64,000 bases of DNA from Bacteroidales bacterium (lineage in GTDB: Bacteria > Bacteroidota > Bacteroidia > Bacteroidales > VadinHA17): NCBI GenBank assembly GCA_003141895.1, contig PLNT01000007.1:163783-227782 (forward strand). The letters are read 5' to 3'. Positions within the stretch are counted from its first letter, which is position 1; the number at the start of each line of letters is the position of its first letter. The notes below the pieces were generated by a model, which was not told the origin of the DNA, did not search any database, and saw only the letters and a program-made list of their open reading frames with translations. The translations under genes were made by a program, and so were the position numbers. Shown in pieces: positions 35,306 to 44,367 of the stretch.

Positions 35306-37242
35306 TGTGCAAGGACCGGTTAAGATGCATCAATTTTCCAGGACCAACCTTATTTTTGGTCCTGTTATTGTCATGTAACATTGCATATACTCAGGTCCGT
35401 CGAATAAGAACACCTATCAGCAATGATTCAGAAAATGTCATTATCAGACTCAAACAAGACATTCCTCCTCTCTTAAATGATTCCATTCGAGAAGCAAATT
35501 CCAGGTTAAGACCGGTAGCTCGCCGAAGTGACAAAAACACTCTTTTTTACAGCACACTTAAAGCAAGAGCTTCAAAAAACAGGTTTACAAAAAGAATATT
35601 CAATTTTTTAATTGTAAACACTGATACAAGTTATAAAAAGCGTTTCGCTTCAACCAGCGATGCCAATTATAAGAAATACATTGGGGTAAGGATCAGAAAA
35701 ATTGTGATACGAAGATTGAATGTTTTCGGAACAGATATTAATTATCCATACCTGGACAATCCTAAAAATTATGAGAAGATATTAAATAAGACACACTTCA
35801 ACACAACAGAAAACATTGTCAGGAAAAATTTACTTTTTAAAGAGGGTGATGAAATTTCACCGCTGAAATTAAGTGATAATGAGCGTTTTTTACGTGAACT
35901 TCCATTTATAGGAGATGCCAGGATACTGGTAGTTCCGGTTTCCGATCAGGAGGCCGATATTGTAGTATTCACCAAAGATATATATTCCCTGGGAGGCGAT
36001 TACTTTTACAGAGGGCTAAGCAGAGGTTCAGTCTCTGTCTTCGACAAGAACATACTTGGCTGGGGCCACGAATTAGGGATAGATGTACCTTTTGATAATC
36101 GTGTTCCTAACTCGCCAGGATTAGGAGGGCATTATTATGCAAATAATATCCAGAAAACATTTATTGATCTTAGTGTATTTTATCTTAATGGACTGGGTAA
36201 CGATACATATGGTTTTGCTTTTAGCCGCAAACTTATCAGTTCAAGTACAAAATATGCCGGAGGCATCGCTTTCCGTCATATGTATTCCACTTTCGATCTT
36301 AGTCCTGTTCCGCTTCCTGTTCCGTATAAGTACAATCTACAGGATTACTGGATTGCACGATCATTCCTTTTAAACAGAGAATCTGTATCCAGGTTAATCA
36401 TAGGTACACGTTATATAAATAATAATGTGTACAGTCATCCCTTGATTTCATCTGATTCATATCTGAACCTTCAGCGATACAAACTTTTCCTGGGATCTGC
36501 TGCTCTTTCAATCCAGAAATATACAAAAACCAATCTTTTATATAGTTATGGCCGCACCGAGGACGTGCCATATGGTGCCCTGTTTAAAATCACCGCAGGA
36601 AGTGAATATAACGAATTCAAAAACCGGACATATATGGCAGGTGAAGCCTCTTTCGGCAACAAGATTGGTGATCTGGGTTATTCCTATTTCTATTCAGGAT
36701 TATCAACTTATATCAATAAAGACAAAACCGAACAGGGGCTCCTCGCACTTCGGCTGAATTACTTTTCCAACCTTATTGGGTTTGGAAATTTCAGAATGAG
36801 AAACTTCGTTTATCTGAACTACACCAGAGGATTCGGAAGATATACAAATGAAAATCTCAGATTCAGCACTGAAAATGGCTTTTCAGGTTTCAGAAATGAT
36901 TCAATAAACGGGAATCAAAGATTATCATTAAGTCTTGAATCTGTTGTATTCAGTCCGTTAAATATTTATGGCTTCCGGTTTGCTTTTTTTGGTTTTGCCG
37001 ATTTCGCTCTCCTGTCAGGAGCAACTGAAGGTCTTAGTTACGGTTTTGCGCTTTCGAGTATAGGTCTTGGTATGAGAATAAGAAACGATAATCTTATATT
37101 TAACACAATCCAGATAAGATTTGCATTTTTCCCAAATACTCCCTCATTTTCAAATATCTCCAACATTACCGTTTCAGGGGAACAACTCCTTCATCCTGAC
37201 AATTTCGAACCGGGGCAACCTGCTATTATTCCCTATCAATAA
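35305..37242 (+). CDS. Omp85/BamA-like outer-membrane protein with a single visible POTRA-like domain
   Basis: 645 residues. A hydrophobic signal (PTLFLVLLLSCNIAYTQ) is followed by about 100 residues of basic linker. Residues about 125-215 look like a POTRA domain: the first strand contains IVIRRLNVFGTD, then NIVRKNLLFKEGDEISPLKLSDNERFLRELPFIGDARI and VVPVSDQEADIVVFTKD. From about 225 to the end is a beta-barrel of alternating strands (GHELGIDVPFD, TYGFAFSRKLI, and so on). It may insert or export proteins or lipids in the outer membrane, like the TamA and BamA relatives; the substrate is unknown. Coupled to the unknown gene upstream by a one-base overlap. Confidence 0.72.
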   Translation: MCKDRLRCINFPGPTLFLVLLLSCNIAYTQVRRIRTPISNDSENVIIRLKQDIPPLLNDSIREANSRLRPVARRSDKNTLFYSTLKARASKNRFTKRIFNFLIVNTDTSYKKRFASTSDANYKKYIGVRIRKIVIRRLNVFGTDINYPYLDNPKNYEKILNKTHFNTTENIVRKNLLFKEGDEISPLKLSDNERFLRELPFIGDARILVVPVSDQEADIVVFTKDIYSLGGDYFYRGLSRGSVSVFDKNILGWGHELGIDVPFDNRVPNSPGLGGHYYANNIQKTFIDLSVFYLNGLGNDTYGFAFSRKLISSSTKYAGGIAFRHMYSTFDLSPVPLPVPYKYNLQDYWIARSFLLNRESVSRLIIGTRYINNNVYSHPLISSDSYLNLQRYKLFLGSAALSIQKYTKTNLLYSYGRTEDVPYGALFKITAGSEYNEFKNRTYMAGEASFGNKIGDLGYSYFYSGLSTYINKDKTEQGLLALRLNYFSNLIGFGNFRMRNFVYLNYTRGFGRYTNENLRFSTENGFSGFRNDSINGNQRLSLSLESVVFSPLNIYGFRFAFFGFADFALLSGATEGLSYGFALSSIGLGMRIRNDNLIFNTIQIRFAFFPNTPSFSNISNITVSGEQLLHPDNFEPGQPAIIPYQ

Positions 37243-37312
37243 TGAACAAAAACTTCACAGGATTGTAATCCCTTAATGATCGAGAATTATTAACTTTAAA
37301 TTTAATCAGAAA

Positions 37313-37945
37313 ATGGCTGTATTAGTTGGAAAAAAAGCACCTTCTTTTTCTGCACCTGCAGTTATAAATGGCGGTGAAATTGTCGAAGGATTCTCAATTG
37401 AGCAATACATTGGTAAAAAATATGTTGTTTTCTTTTTTTACCCTGCGGATTTCACTTTTGTTTGTCCTACCGAATTACTTGGCTTTCAGGAAAGGTTGGA
37501 GGAATTTAACGAAAGAAATGTAGCGATAGTTGGTTGTTCGGTAGATTCAAAGTATTCACACTGGAAATGGCTTCAGACAGAATTAAAAGATGGAGGAATT
37601 AAAAGTGTTAAATATCCTATCGTTTCTGATCTCTCAAAAACCATTTCAGAGAATTATGATGTTCTTGCCGGCACATACGATTATTCTGAAGATGGGGATA
37701 TTACATTCAAAGGTGATCCAATGGCTTACCTTGGATTATTTCTCATCGACAAGAAAGGAGTTGTGCGTCACCAGGTTGTGAATGACATGCCACTGGGAAG
37801 AAGTGTGGCTGAAACATTGAGAATAGTGGATGCCCTCCAGTTTTTTGAGGAAAACGGAGAAGTATGCCCTGCTGACTGGCATAAAGGAGATAAAGCCATG
37901 AAGGAGACTCAGGAAAGTGTGGCTGAATACCTCTCGAATCAGTGA
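37313..37945 (+). CDS. ahpC: Peroxiredoxin, AhpC type (2-Cys)
   Basis: 210-residue thiol peroxidase reducing H2O2 and organic peroxides. The peroxidatic cysteine lies in YPADFTFVCPTELLGFQ (about 43-59) and the resolving cysteine in the C-terminal GEVCPADWHKGDKAM. The GCSVDSKYSHWKW segment is typical of 2-Cys Prx1/AhpC. No ahpF neighbour, so the reductant is probably thioredoxin or an AhpF elsewhere. It ends just before a strong terminator at 38029-38058. Confidence 0.95.
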   Translation: MAVLVGKKAPSFSAPAVINGGEIVEGFSIEQYIGKKYVVFFFYPADFTFVCPTELLGFQERLEEFNERNVAIVGCSVDSKYSHWKWLQTELKDGGIKSVKYPIVSDLSKTISENYDVLAGTYDYSEDGDITFKGDPMAYLGLFLIDKKGVVRHQVVNDMPLGRSVAETLRIVDALQFFEENGEVCPADWHKGDKAMKETQESVAEYLSNQ

Positions 37946-38028
37946 AACTAAAAGTCGGAGTATCGGTTGTCTTATTTTAGAAATAGGATTCTGACCTGTC
38001 TCTACAAACTACATAATTTTATTTATTG

Positions 38029-38058
38029 AAAAGGTATCCATCAAAAGGATACCTTTTT
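38029..38058 (+). terminator. Intrinsic terminator of ahpC
   Basis: Stem AAAAGGTATCC (38029-38039) with GGATACCTTTT (38047-38057), a seven-base loop and a T run. It is followed immediately by the tilS promoter element. Confidence 0.85.
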
Positions 38059-38059
38059 C

Positions 38060-38067
38060 TATTTTTG
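38060..38067 (+). promoter_or_regulatory. Bacteroidetes -7 promoter element (TATTTTTG) before tilS
   Basis: TAnnTTTG match ending 19 bases before the tilS ATG and directly after the ahpC terminator, which would place the -33 region inside the terminator stem. Confidence 0.42.
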
Positions 38068-38086
38068 CATATCAATAAATCTAAAG

Positions 38087-39439
38087 ATGATTAATGAATT
38101 CAAAAAGTTCATTTCTGAAAATAACCTGATAAAACCCGGTGAAAAATTTCTTCTGGCGGTTAGTGGCGGAATTGATTCAATGGTGATGGCTCATCTTTTC
38201 CATCATCAAAAATACAGTATTGGTGTTGCGCATTGCAATTTCTCATTGAGGGACGGGGAATCTGACAAAGATGAGGAACTGGTACGTCAGTTTGCTGATG
38301 CAAATAATATCCCATTTTATACAACCAGGTTTGATACAAAAAAATTTGCCAGAGAGAATAAATTATCGGTTCAGATGGCCGCAAGGGAATTGAGATACAA
38401 GTGGTTTGAGGAATTAAGAAATGAATATGGTTATGATTCAATTGCTGTCGCACATAATCTCAATGATAATATCGAAACTCTGCTGATAAACCTGATAAGG
38501 GGCACCGGTTTGGCCGGGCTGACAGGAATGAAACCAGTCAGCAACAAAATCATAAGGCCATTGTTATTTGCAACCAGAAACAACATTATTTCTTATCGCG
38601 ATCAGTATAATATTGTATTCCGTGAAGACAAATCAAATAATGATACCAAATACATCAGGAATAAAATAAGACATCTTGTTATTCCGGTGCTCAAAGAAAT
38701 AAATCCATCAATTGAAATTACTCTCAATGAGGCAGCAGAAAGATTCTCAGGATTTAATGAGATCGTGTCAGATCACATAACATCACTTAGAGAATGCATA
38801 AAAGAGGAAAGAGAACAATTCATCACATTTAATATAATCCTGTTAAAGAAATATTCACACAATAAAGCGGTATTATTTGAACTGTTTAAACCTTATGGAA
38901 TAACCGGAGCACTGTTAACCGACCTTATGAAGATAATTGAAGGAAAAACAGGGGGTCAGGTAATTACCGATACTCACAGGATAATCAAGAACAGAAAGGA
39001 ATTAATAGTATCAGATGAAAAAAAACAAATTGAAAAATCATATACTATAGACAGCGTTGAAGATCTGACAATGTTTGCGGGGATATCAACGGCAAAAATC
39101 GTCACAATAAACCCGACATACGAAATTCCAAATGATCCGCATATTGCTTGTATTGATTCACAGAAAGTGACATTTCCTTTGATTATAAGGAAATGGAGAG
39201 TCGGCGACTATTTTTATCCGCTCGGAATGAGACAGAAGAAGAAGCTCAGTGATTATTTTATCGATAAAAAATATTCAATTTTTGACAAGGAGAATATTTT
39301 TATTCTTGAATCAGGTGGAAAAATTTTATGGATCATCGGTGACAGGATTGATGACAGGTTTAAAATAACCAATTCAACAAAAACAGGTCTTCTGATAAGA
39401 TCAAAAAGGAAGGAACTGGTGATCAAACCGATAAAATAG
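38087..39439 (+). CDS. tilS: tRNA(Ile)-lysidine synthetase
   Basis: Converts C34 of the CAU-anticodon tRNA-Ile to lysidine, using ATP and lysine. The PP-loop motif AVSGGIDSMVMAHLF (about 24-38) is intact. It is followed by HCNFSLRDGESDKDE, the AARELRYKWFEEL segment and the HNLNDNIETLLINLIRGTGLAGLTGM motif. The C-terminal domain includes RKWRVGDYFYPLGMRQKKKLSDYFID (about 365-390), the TilS C-terminal signature. 450 residues, normal length. Convergent with aroC across a region of GC-rich repeats. Confidence 0.96.
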   Translation: MINEFKKFISENNLIKPGEKFLLAVSGGIDSMVMAHLFHHQKYSIGVAHCNFSLRDGESDKDEELVRQFADANNIPFYTTRFDTKKFARENKLSVQMAARELRYKWFEELRNEYGYDSIAVAHNLNDNIETLLINLIRGTGLAGLTGMKPVSNKIIRPLLFATRNNIISYRDQYNIVFREDKSNNDTKYIRNKIRHLVIPVLKEINPSIEITLNEAAERFSGFNEIVSDHITSLRECIKEEREQFITFNIILLKKYSHNKAVLFELFKPYGITGALLTDLMKIIEGKTGGQVITDTHRIIKNRKELIVSDEKKQIEKSYTIDSVEDLTMFAGISTAKIVTINPTYEIPNDPHIACIDSQKVTFPLIIRKWRVGDYFYPLGMRQKKKLSDYFIDKKYSIFDKENIFILESGGKILWIIGDRIDDRFKITNSTKTGLLIRSKRKELVIKPIK

Positions 39440-39456
39440 ATTCTGTAATCGCAAAG

Positions 39457-39480
39457 CCCCCCTGCCTCCCTAAAGGGGGG
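39457..39480. repeat. GC-rich hairpin repeat, partial copy 2
   Basis: CCCCCC (39457-39462) pairs with GGGGGG (39475-39480) around CTGCCTCCCTAAA-type sequence. In reverse complement it follows the same CCCCTTTAGGG...GGGGG pattern as the other copies. It faces the copy at 39531-39566 between convergent tilS and aroC. Confidence 0.6.
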
Positions 39481-39526
39481 TTAATGCGCTCATTTATAGT
39501 GAATATTATCTTAGTAAAATACTGAA

Positions 39527-40558
39527 TTATTCCCCCTTTAGGGGGATCCCGCGAAGCGGGAGGGGGCCACTCCTCTCCCCATGAATTCCCCTGTCGATTA
39601 AAATAAGATCTGCCATAACTATTGCAGTTGCAGCTTCAACTATTACAGGCATTCGCAGTGCAATGCAGGTATCATGCCTTCCCTTTACTATAAGGGTAGC
39701 CATCTTCCCTTCCTTAAAGTTAAAAGTAGTCTGATCAACACCTGTAGACGATGTTGGTTTAACAACTATTCTGAATACTATTTCATTGCCATTGGTTATT
39801 CCTCCGTTTATACCTCCGGCGTTGTTTGATGCTGTCCGTCCAAGACTATCCACAAACGGATCGTTATTTTCAGAACCCCTCATCGACGCAGCAGCAAATC
39901 CGGAACCGAATTCGATTCCTTTGATAGCAGGAATTGAAAAGATTATATGGCTGAGAGCTGATTCAAATGAATAAAAGAAAGGTTCGCCGATTGCTTTGGG
40001 AGGTTTTTTTACCCTGCATTCGATAATTCCACCTATAGTATCATTAAGAGCAATCGCCTCATTTATAGCTTTTTCAATATCTTCTGATCCTCCTGCCGAG
40101 ATAAGTTTCGCATTCATTTCCGAAGTTCCCGCAATTTTCTTTGCAACAACACCTGCAGCAACCAATCCCCATGTTATTCTCCCGGAAAAATGCCCGCTTC
40201 CCCTCATATCAGCAAAACCTGAATGCTTTATTCGAGATACAAAATCTGCATGGCCCGGCCGTGGAATATTTTTAAATTCATCATAGTCCGATGAAATTTT
40301 ATCGCTGTTTCTGGTGATCAGGCTCACAGGGGCCCCGGTTGTTACCCCGTCGAAAACCCCGCTCAGGATTTCCGGAAGGTCAGGTTCCTGGCGCTTTGTT
40401 GTGCCCACTCCCCCACTTTGTCGTCTTTTAAGATCTGCAACGAAATCTTCAGGCTTAATGGCTAAACCCGGAGGGCATCCGTCAATTATTACTCCAATTG
40501 CCGGTCCATGTGATTCACCGAATAATGTTAATCTGAAAACTACTCCGAAAGAATTCAT
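39527..40558 (-). CDS. aroC: Chorismate synthase with repeat-derived C-terminal tail
   Basis: Converts EPSP to chorismate using reduced FMN. From ATG 40558 (MNSFGVVFRLTLFGESHGPAIG) the protein has 343 residues; an upstream in-frame start at 40603 would overlap aroB and lacks family support. Motifs include GGVGTTKRQEPD, PRPGHADF, GFADMRGSGHFSGRITWGLVAAG and RHDTCIALRMPVIVEAATA. The last 13 residues (GPLPLRGIPLKGE) and the approach to the stop are encoded by the GC-rich repeat at 39531-39566, so the natural C-terminus has been replaced or extended. aroB ends 4 bases upstream; the two form an operon. Confidence 0.94.
   Translation of the reverse strand: MNSFGVVFRLTLFGESHGPAIGVIIDGCPPGLAIKPEDFVADLKRRQSGGVGTTKRQEPDLPEILSGVFDGVTTGAPVSLITRNSDKISSDYDEFKNIPRPGHADFVSRIKHSGFADMRGSGHFSGRITWGLVAAGVVAKKIAGTSEMNAKLISAGGSEDIEKAINEAIALNDTIGGIIECRVKKPPKAIGEPFFYSFESALSHIIFSIPAIKGIEFGSGFAAASMRGSENNDPFVDSLGRTASNNAGGINGGITNGNEIVFRIVVKPTSSTGVDQTTFNFKEGKMATLIVKGRHDTCIALRMPVIVEAATAIVMADLILIDRGIHGERSGPLPLRGIPLKGE
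39531..39566. repeat. GC-rich two-hairpin repeat, copy 3, inside the aroC 3' end
   Basis: Hairpin 1 is TCCCCC-TTTA-GGGGGA (39531-39546). Hairpin 2 is CCCGC-GAA-GCGGG (39548-39560), followed by AGGGGG. Nearly the reverse complement of the copy at 23415-23451. It lies within the coding sequence of aroC and abuts its stop codon (39527-39529). Confidence 0.8.
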
Positions 40559-40562
40559 AATT

Positions 40563-41600
40563 CTAATTTTTAGCTCTGAATCTTTTATAAAAATCCAGCA
40601 CATCGATCACTGGAACTTTTTCAACTATCCCTTTTCCTATTCCGTTAGTGAAAACAAAATGAATTTCACTCCCCGTTTTCTTTTTATCGTGAAGAACAAG
40701 TTTCTCAAGCTGATCATATGAAATATCAAGTTCCTCAATAAGTTCAAATCTGTTTAATAATCTGATTATTCTGCTCTTTTCTTCATAATTTATTAAACCT
40801 TTTTCGAATGAAAACTCGGTGGCCAGTTCCATTCCCGAAGCCACAGCAAAACCATGTTTCACGCCTTTGTGCATCTCAATTGCGTGGCCATATGTATGTC
40901 CGAAATTCAAAATTCTCCTCAGTCCTGTTTCAAATTCATCTTCTGATACCACTAAACCTTTAAATCTTACCGATTTAGCCACCAGGGAAGTAAGAAGTCC
41001 TGAATTCCTTGATAAAATCTGATCTGAGCTTCTTTCAATATGGTCAAATAATTCTTTATCTCCTATTATTGCTGTTTTTATAAGCTCTGCTAATCCCGAC
41101 AAATATTCCTGTCCGGGAAGCGTTTGAAGCATTTCAGGATCACAAATAACGAACTCAGGCTGCCTGATTGTCCCAAGCATATTTTTTGTATCTCCGAGAT
41201 TTACTCCGTTTTTTCCGCCGGTACTGGCGTCAACCTGCGATAAGAGAGTGGATGATATGTAACCACATCTGATTCCTCTCATATATATTGATGCAAGAAA
41301 TCCTGCAACATCACAAACCACTCCACCACCTGCAGCGAGTATGAACCCCGAACGGTCGATTCCTTCTTCAAGAAGTTTTGCCGCAAGAGATTCTATGACT
41401 TCAAGCTTCTTGCTTGCCTCGCCGGGCTTTATTGAGAAAACCGGAATTTTCTGAAATTTGTTGCCATATAACCGGTTTACATTGTCATCTGTAATAATTA
41501 CCACTCCTTTTTCAGGAAGCATGCCAAATGCAGTTTCCCATTTTTCGCCAACCAGTATCTCAGATCTGCAACAGGATGTATTGATTGTAATTTTTTCCAA
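40563..41600 (-). CDS. aroB: 3-dehydroquinate synthase
   Basis: NAD+ and metal-dependent second step of the shikimate pathway. 345 residues with the family motifs: VIITDDNVNRLYG, KPGEASKKLEVIESL, ILAAGGGVVCDVAGFLASIYMRG, TLLSQVDASTGGKNGVNLG and LNFGHTYGHAIE with its metal histidines. The only start keeping the complete first strand (EKITINTS) is a TTG at 41598-41600; no ATG occurs until well inside the domain. Four bases before aroC, same strand. Confidence 0.94.
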   Translation of the reverse strand: MEKITINTSCCRSEILVGEKWETAFGMLPEKGVVIITDDNVNRLYGNKFQKIPVFSIKPGEASKKLEVIESLAAKLLEEGIDRSGFILAAGGGVVCDVAGFLASIYMRGIRCGYISSTLLSQVDASTGGKNGVNLGDTKNMLGTIRQPEFVICDPEMLQTLPGQEYLSGLAELIKTAIIGDKELFDHIERSSDQILSRNSGLLTSLVAKSVRFKGLVVSEDEFETGLRRILNFGHTYGHAIEMHKGVKHGFAVASGMELATEFSFEKGLINYEEKSRIIRLLNRFELIEELDISYDQLEKLVLHDKKKTGSEIHFVFTNGIGKGIVEKVPVIDVLDFYKRFRAKN

Positions 41601-41680
41601 TAATTCAGCTTATAGATTGTTAAAGTTAAAAAAATCTGCCCTAATTCAAGTCCTTTTAGATTAGAATTGAATAATCCGGA

Positions 41681-43555
41681 TTACTTCTCGCTTAATTCAA
41701 GCCATTTTAACTCCTTTTTATCCAGTATTTTCACAATTTCACCGTGTCTTTTTGACTTCGATAATAATTCTTCATTGTTAATAATCCCATGACTCATTTC
41801 TGTTTCAATCATTTTCTTTTCTGATTCAAGGCTCTCAATTTCAGCGGACAGTACCTCAAATTCCTTCTTTTCTTTAAAAGTCAATCCCTGTTTTTTTTCT
41901 TTCTTCGATACGGTTTCAGGTTGCCCTTCATGATCTGTATTTTTAGAAGGTTTAGCCAACGAAAGTTGCTTTTCATTCGTTTTCTGTTTTTCCCTTAACT
42001 GTGTATAATTACCCGGGAAATCTTTTATGATACCTTCTCCTTTATATTCAAAAATATGATCCACAACTTTATCCATGAAATACCTGTCATGCGATACAAC
42101 TATAACACATCCTCTGAAACCGGCCAGGTACTCCTCAAGAACATTCAGTGTAAGGATGTCCAGATCATTTGTCGGTTCATCAAGTATAAGAAAATTTGGA
42201 TTCTTCATAAGAACAGTCAGAAGATAAAGGCGTCGCTTTTCTCCTCCTGATAATTTTCTTATAAGAGTATGCTGTTTTTCGGGAGGAAACAGAAAATAGT
42301 TCATGAATTGGGTTATTGAAAGCACATTCCCGTCACTAATAGTAACTTTTTCTGCTATATTCTTTACTGCATCAATAACCGTCATATCATCGTCAAATTC
42401 AATTCCCTGCTGTCTGTAATAGCCAAATACGATTGTTTCTCCACGTTCAACAGTTCCTTTATCCGGTTCAACCAGTCCTGTAATGATGTTAAGCAAAGTT
42501 GTTTTTCCCGTTCCATTTCTTCCTATAAGCCCGGCTTTCTCAAACCTGTTAAATAAATAAGTGAAATTGCTGAGAATAACTTTTTCATCATAGGATTTAC
42601 TTACATTTTTTATATCAAGTATCTTACTGCCCATCCTGGAAATATTCACATTTATATTAATGCTTTTATCCTCTGGTCTGCTGGCAGCTCTTTCCTTAAG
42701 ATCATAAAACGATTCAATCCTTGATTTGGCTTTATGACGCCGGGCTTTTGGCATCCTTCTCATCCAGTCGAGTTCTGTTTTTAAGAGGTTCCTGGCTTTC
42801 TCAGAATTCATCCTTGCCGAATATTCCCTGCTTTGCTTCTTCTCAAGAAAATACTCATAATTGCCTTCGTATCTGTAAAGTTCATTATCTGAAAGCTCAA
42901 GTATGACATTGCAGACACGATCGAGAAAATACCTGTCGTGAGTTACCATCATAAAGGTTTTGTTAGACTTGATAAGGTACTCTTCAAGCCATTCAATCAT
43001 ATCAAGATCAAGATGGTTGGTCGGCTCATCGAGAATAAGAAGATCAGCATCTTCCACGAGCACTTTTGCCAGAGCAACTCTCTTCTTTTGTCCTCCCGAC
43101 AAAGTGCCTATCCTGGCATTCAGATCGCTCAATTTAAGTTTGAAAAGGATCTGCTTAACCACTACCTCATAGTCCCAGGCTTTGTGATCATCCATTTTCT
43201 GGATCATATGCTGAAGCATCTCCGGAGTACCGGAAATAACACATTCTTCATATTCCCTGATCACTCTTACCAGCTCGCTGTCGGTACTGAAAAGTTCATC
43301 AATTATCTTATTTGAATCGTTCAGAACCGGAGATTGCTGAAGATATGCAATATGAAGATCACGCTTTATGCTGAGTGAACCCTTATCAGGATTTTCCTTA
43401 CCGGCCAGGATATCGAGCATGGATGATTTGCCTGCTCCGTTTACAGCTATCAGCGCGACCTTATCATCCTTATTTATATTAAAGCTTAATTTTTCGAATA
43501 GAAGATTGTCTCCAATCCGTCTTGAAATATTGTCTGCCTGAAGATAACTTATCAT
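41681..43555 (-). CDS. ABC-F family ATPase (Uup/EttA-like)
   Basis: Soluble protein with two ATP-binding cassettes and no membrane domain. NBD1 has Walker A NGAGKSSM (about 40) and LSGGQKKRVALAKVL...LILDEPTNHLD. NBD2 has IGRNGTGKTTLLN (about 342) and LSGGEKRRLYLL...LILDEPTNDLD. A linker of about 80 residues with WMRRMPKARRHKAKSRIE lies between them. A C-terminal coiled coil (about 545-624) rich in Glu/Lys matches Uup. ABC-F proteins act on the ribosome; Uup-type members also affect DNA stability. Antibiotic-resistance function is unlikely from the sequence but not excluded. Divergent from nth. Confidence 0.92.
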   Translation of the reverse strand: MISYLQADNISRRIGDNLLFEKLSFNINKDDKVALIAVNGAGKSSMLDILAGKENPDKGSLSIKRDLHIAYLQQSPVLNDSNKIIDELFSTDSELVRVIREYEECVISGTPEMLQHMIQKMDDHKAWDYEVVVKQILFKLKLSDLNARIGTLSGGQKKRVALAKVLVEDADLLILDEPTNHLDLDMIEWLEEYLIKSNKTFMMVTHDRYFLDRVCNVILELSDNELYRYEGNYEYFLEKKQSREYSARMNSEKARNLLKTELDWMRRMPKARRHKAKSRIESFYDLKERAASRPEDKSININVNISRMGSKILDIKNVSKSYDEKVILSNFTYLFNRFEKAGLIGRNGTGKTTLLNIITGLVEPDKGTVERGETIVFGYYRQQGIEFDDDMTVIDAVKNIAEKVTISDGNVLSITQFMNYFLFPPEKQHTLIRKLSGGEKRRLYLLTVLMKNPNFLILDEPTNDLDILTLNVLEEYLAGFRGCVIVVSHDRYFMDKVVDHIFEYKGEGIIKDFPGNYTQLREKQKTNEKQLSLAKPSKNTDHEGQPETVSKKEKKQGLTFKEKKEFEVLSAEIESLESEKKMIETEMSHGIINNEELLSKSKRHGEIVKILDKKELKWLELSEK

Positions 43556-43572
43556 AAAAAATCAATATTATG

Positions 43573-43580
43573 CAAAGATA
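43573..43580 (-). promoter_or_regulatory. Bacteroidetes -7 promoter element (TATCTTTG) before the ABC-F gene
   Basis: Minus-strand match to TAnnTTTG, 17 bases before the ATG, in the 59-base divergent gap with nth. Confidence 0.42.
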
Positions 43581-43614
43581 AAAAGTGTTACCTTACCTGC
43601 ACTATTAAAGTACT

Positions 43615-44274
43615 ATGACGATCAGGGAAAGATTCAGGCTTGCTATTGCCTATTTTCAGTCAACCTATCCTGAGGCAAAAACGGAACTGATATACACTAG
43701 TCCTTTTGAGCTGATCGTTGCAGTAATACTTTCTGCACAGTGCACTGATAAGAGGGTCAATATAATAACCCCTTCACTCATAAAAAAGTATCCTGATGCT
43801 GATTCGATGGCTAAAGCCGGGCCAGAGGAGATTTTTGAATTTATTAAGTCGTGTACATATCCAAACAGCAAGGCCAAATATCTTTCAGAGATGTCGCGAA
43901 TGCTGGTTTCAGACTTTGGTGGGATGGTTCCTTCTGAATTAAAATCATTATTGCGTCTTCCCGGAGTGGGCAGGAAAAGTGCAAATGTCATATCATCAGT
44001 TATTTTCAGAAAGCCTGTTATTGCTGTTGATACTCACGTTTTCAGAGTGGCTAACAGGATAGGTCTTGCTAAGAATGCTAAAACTCCTCTTTCGGTTGAG
44101 TTACAGCTGACAAAGTACTTTAATTCCGGAATTATTAACGATGCCCATCATTGGCTGATACTTCACGGGAGGTATGTATGCAAAGCAAGAAATCCACTTT
44201 GCAGTAAATGCGGACTCACTGAAATCTGTAATTACTACAGGAAATTTTATAAGAAACAGATTGAAACAGGTTGA
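43615..44274 (+). CDS. nth: Endonuclease III
   Basis: Base-excision repair glycosylase/AP lyase for oxidised pyrimidines. 219 residues. The helix-hairpin-helix LPGVGRKSANVI carries the catalytic Lys, and the catalytic Asp is in VDTHVFRVANRIGL. The C-terminal cysteine set (CKARNPLCSKCGLTEIC, CxxxxxxCxxCxxxxxC spacing) binds a 4Fe-4S cluster. AQCTDKRVN, near residue 41, is the conserved pocket. Length and motifs are standard. Confidence 0.96.
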   Translation: MTIRERFRLAIAYFQSTYPEAKTELIYTSPFELIVAVILSAQCTDKRVNIITPSLIKKYPDADSMAKAGPEEIFEFIKSCTYPNSKAKYLSEMSRMLVSDFGGMVPSELKSLLRLPGVGRKSANVISSVIFRKPVIAVDTHVFRVANRIGLAKNAKTPLSVELQLTKYFNSGIINDAHHWLILHGRYVCKARNPLCSKCGLTEICNYYRKFYKKQIETG

Positions 44275-44367
44275 AATTATCTGAAACGATTTTATTAAAG
44301 ATCCCTCGAAAGAAGTTAAAGGGTTGATTATTTTGCTATATTTAAGTTGTATTTGAAATCACCATTG

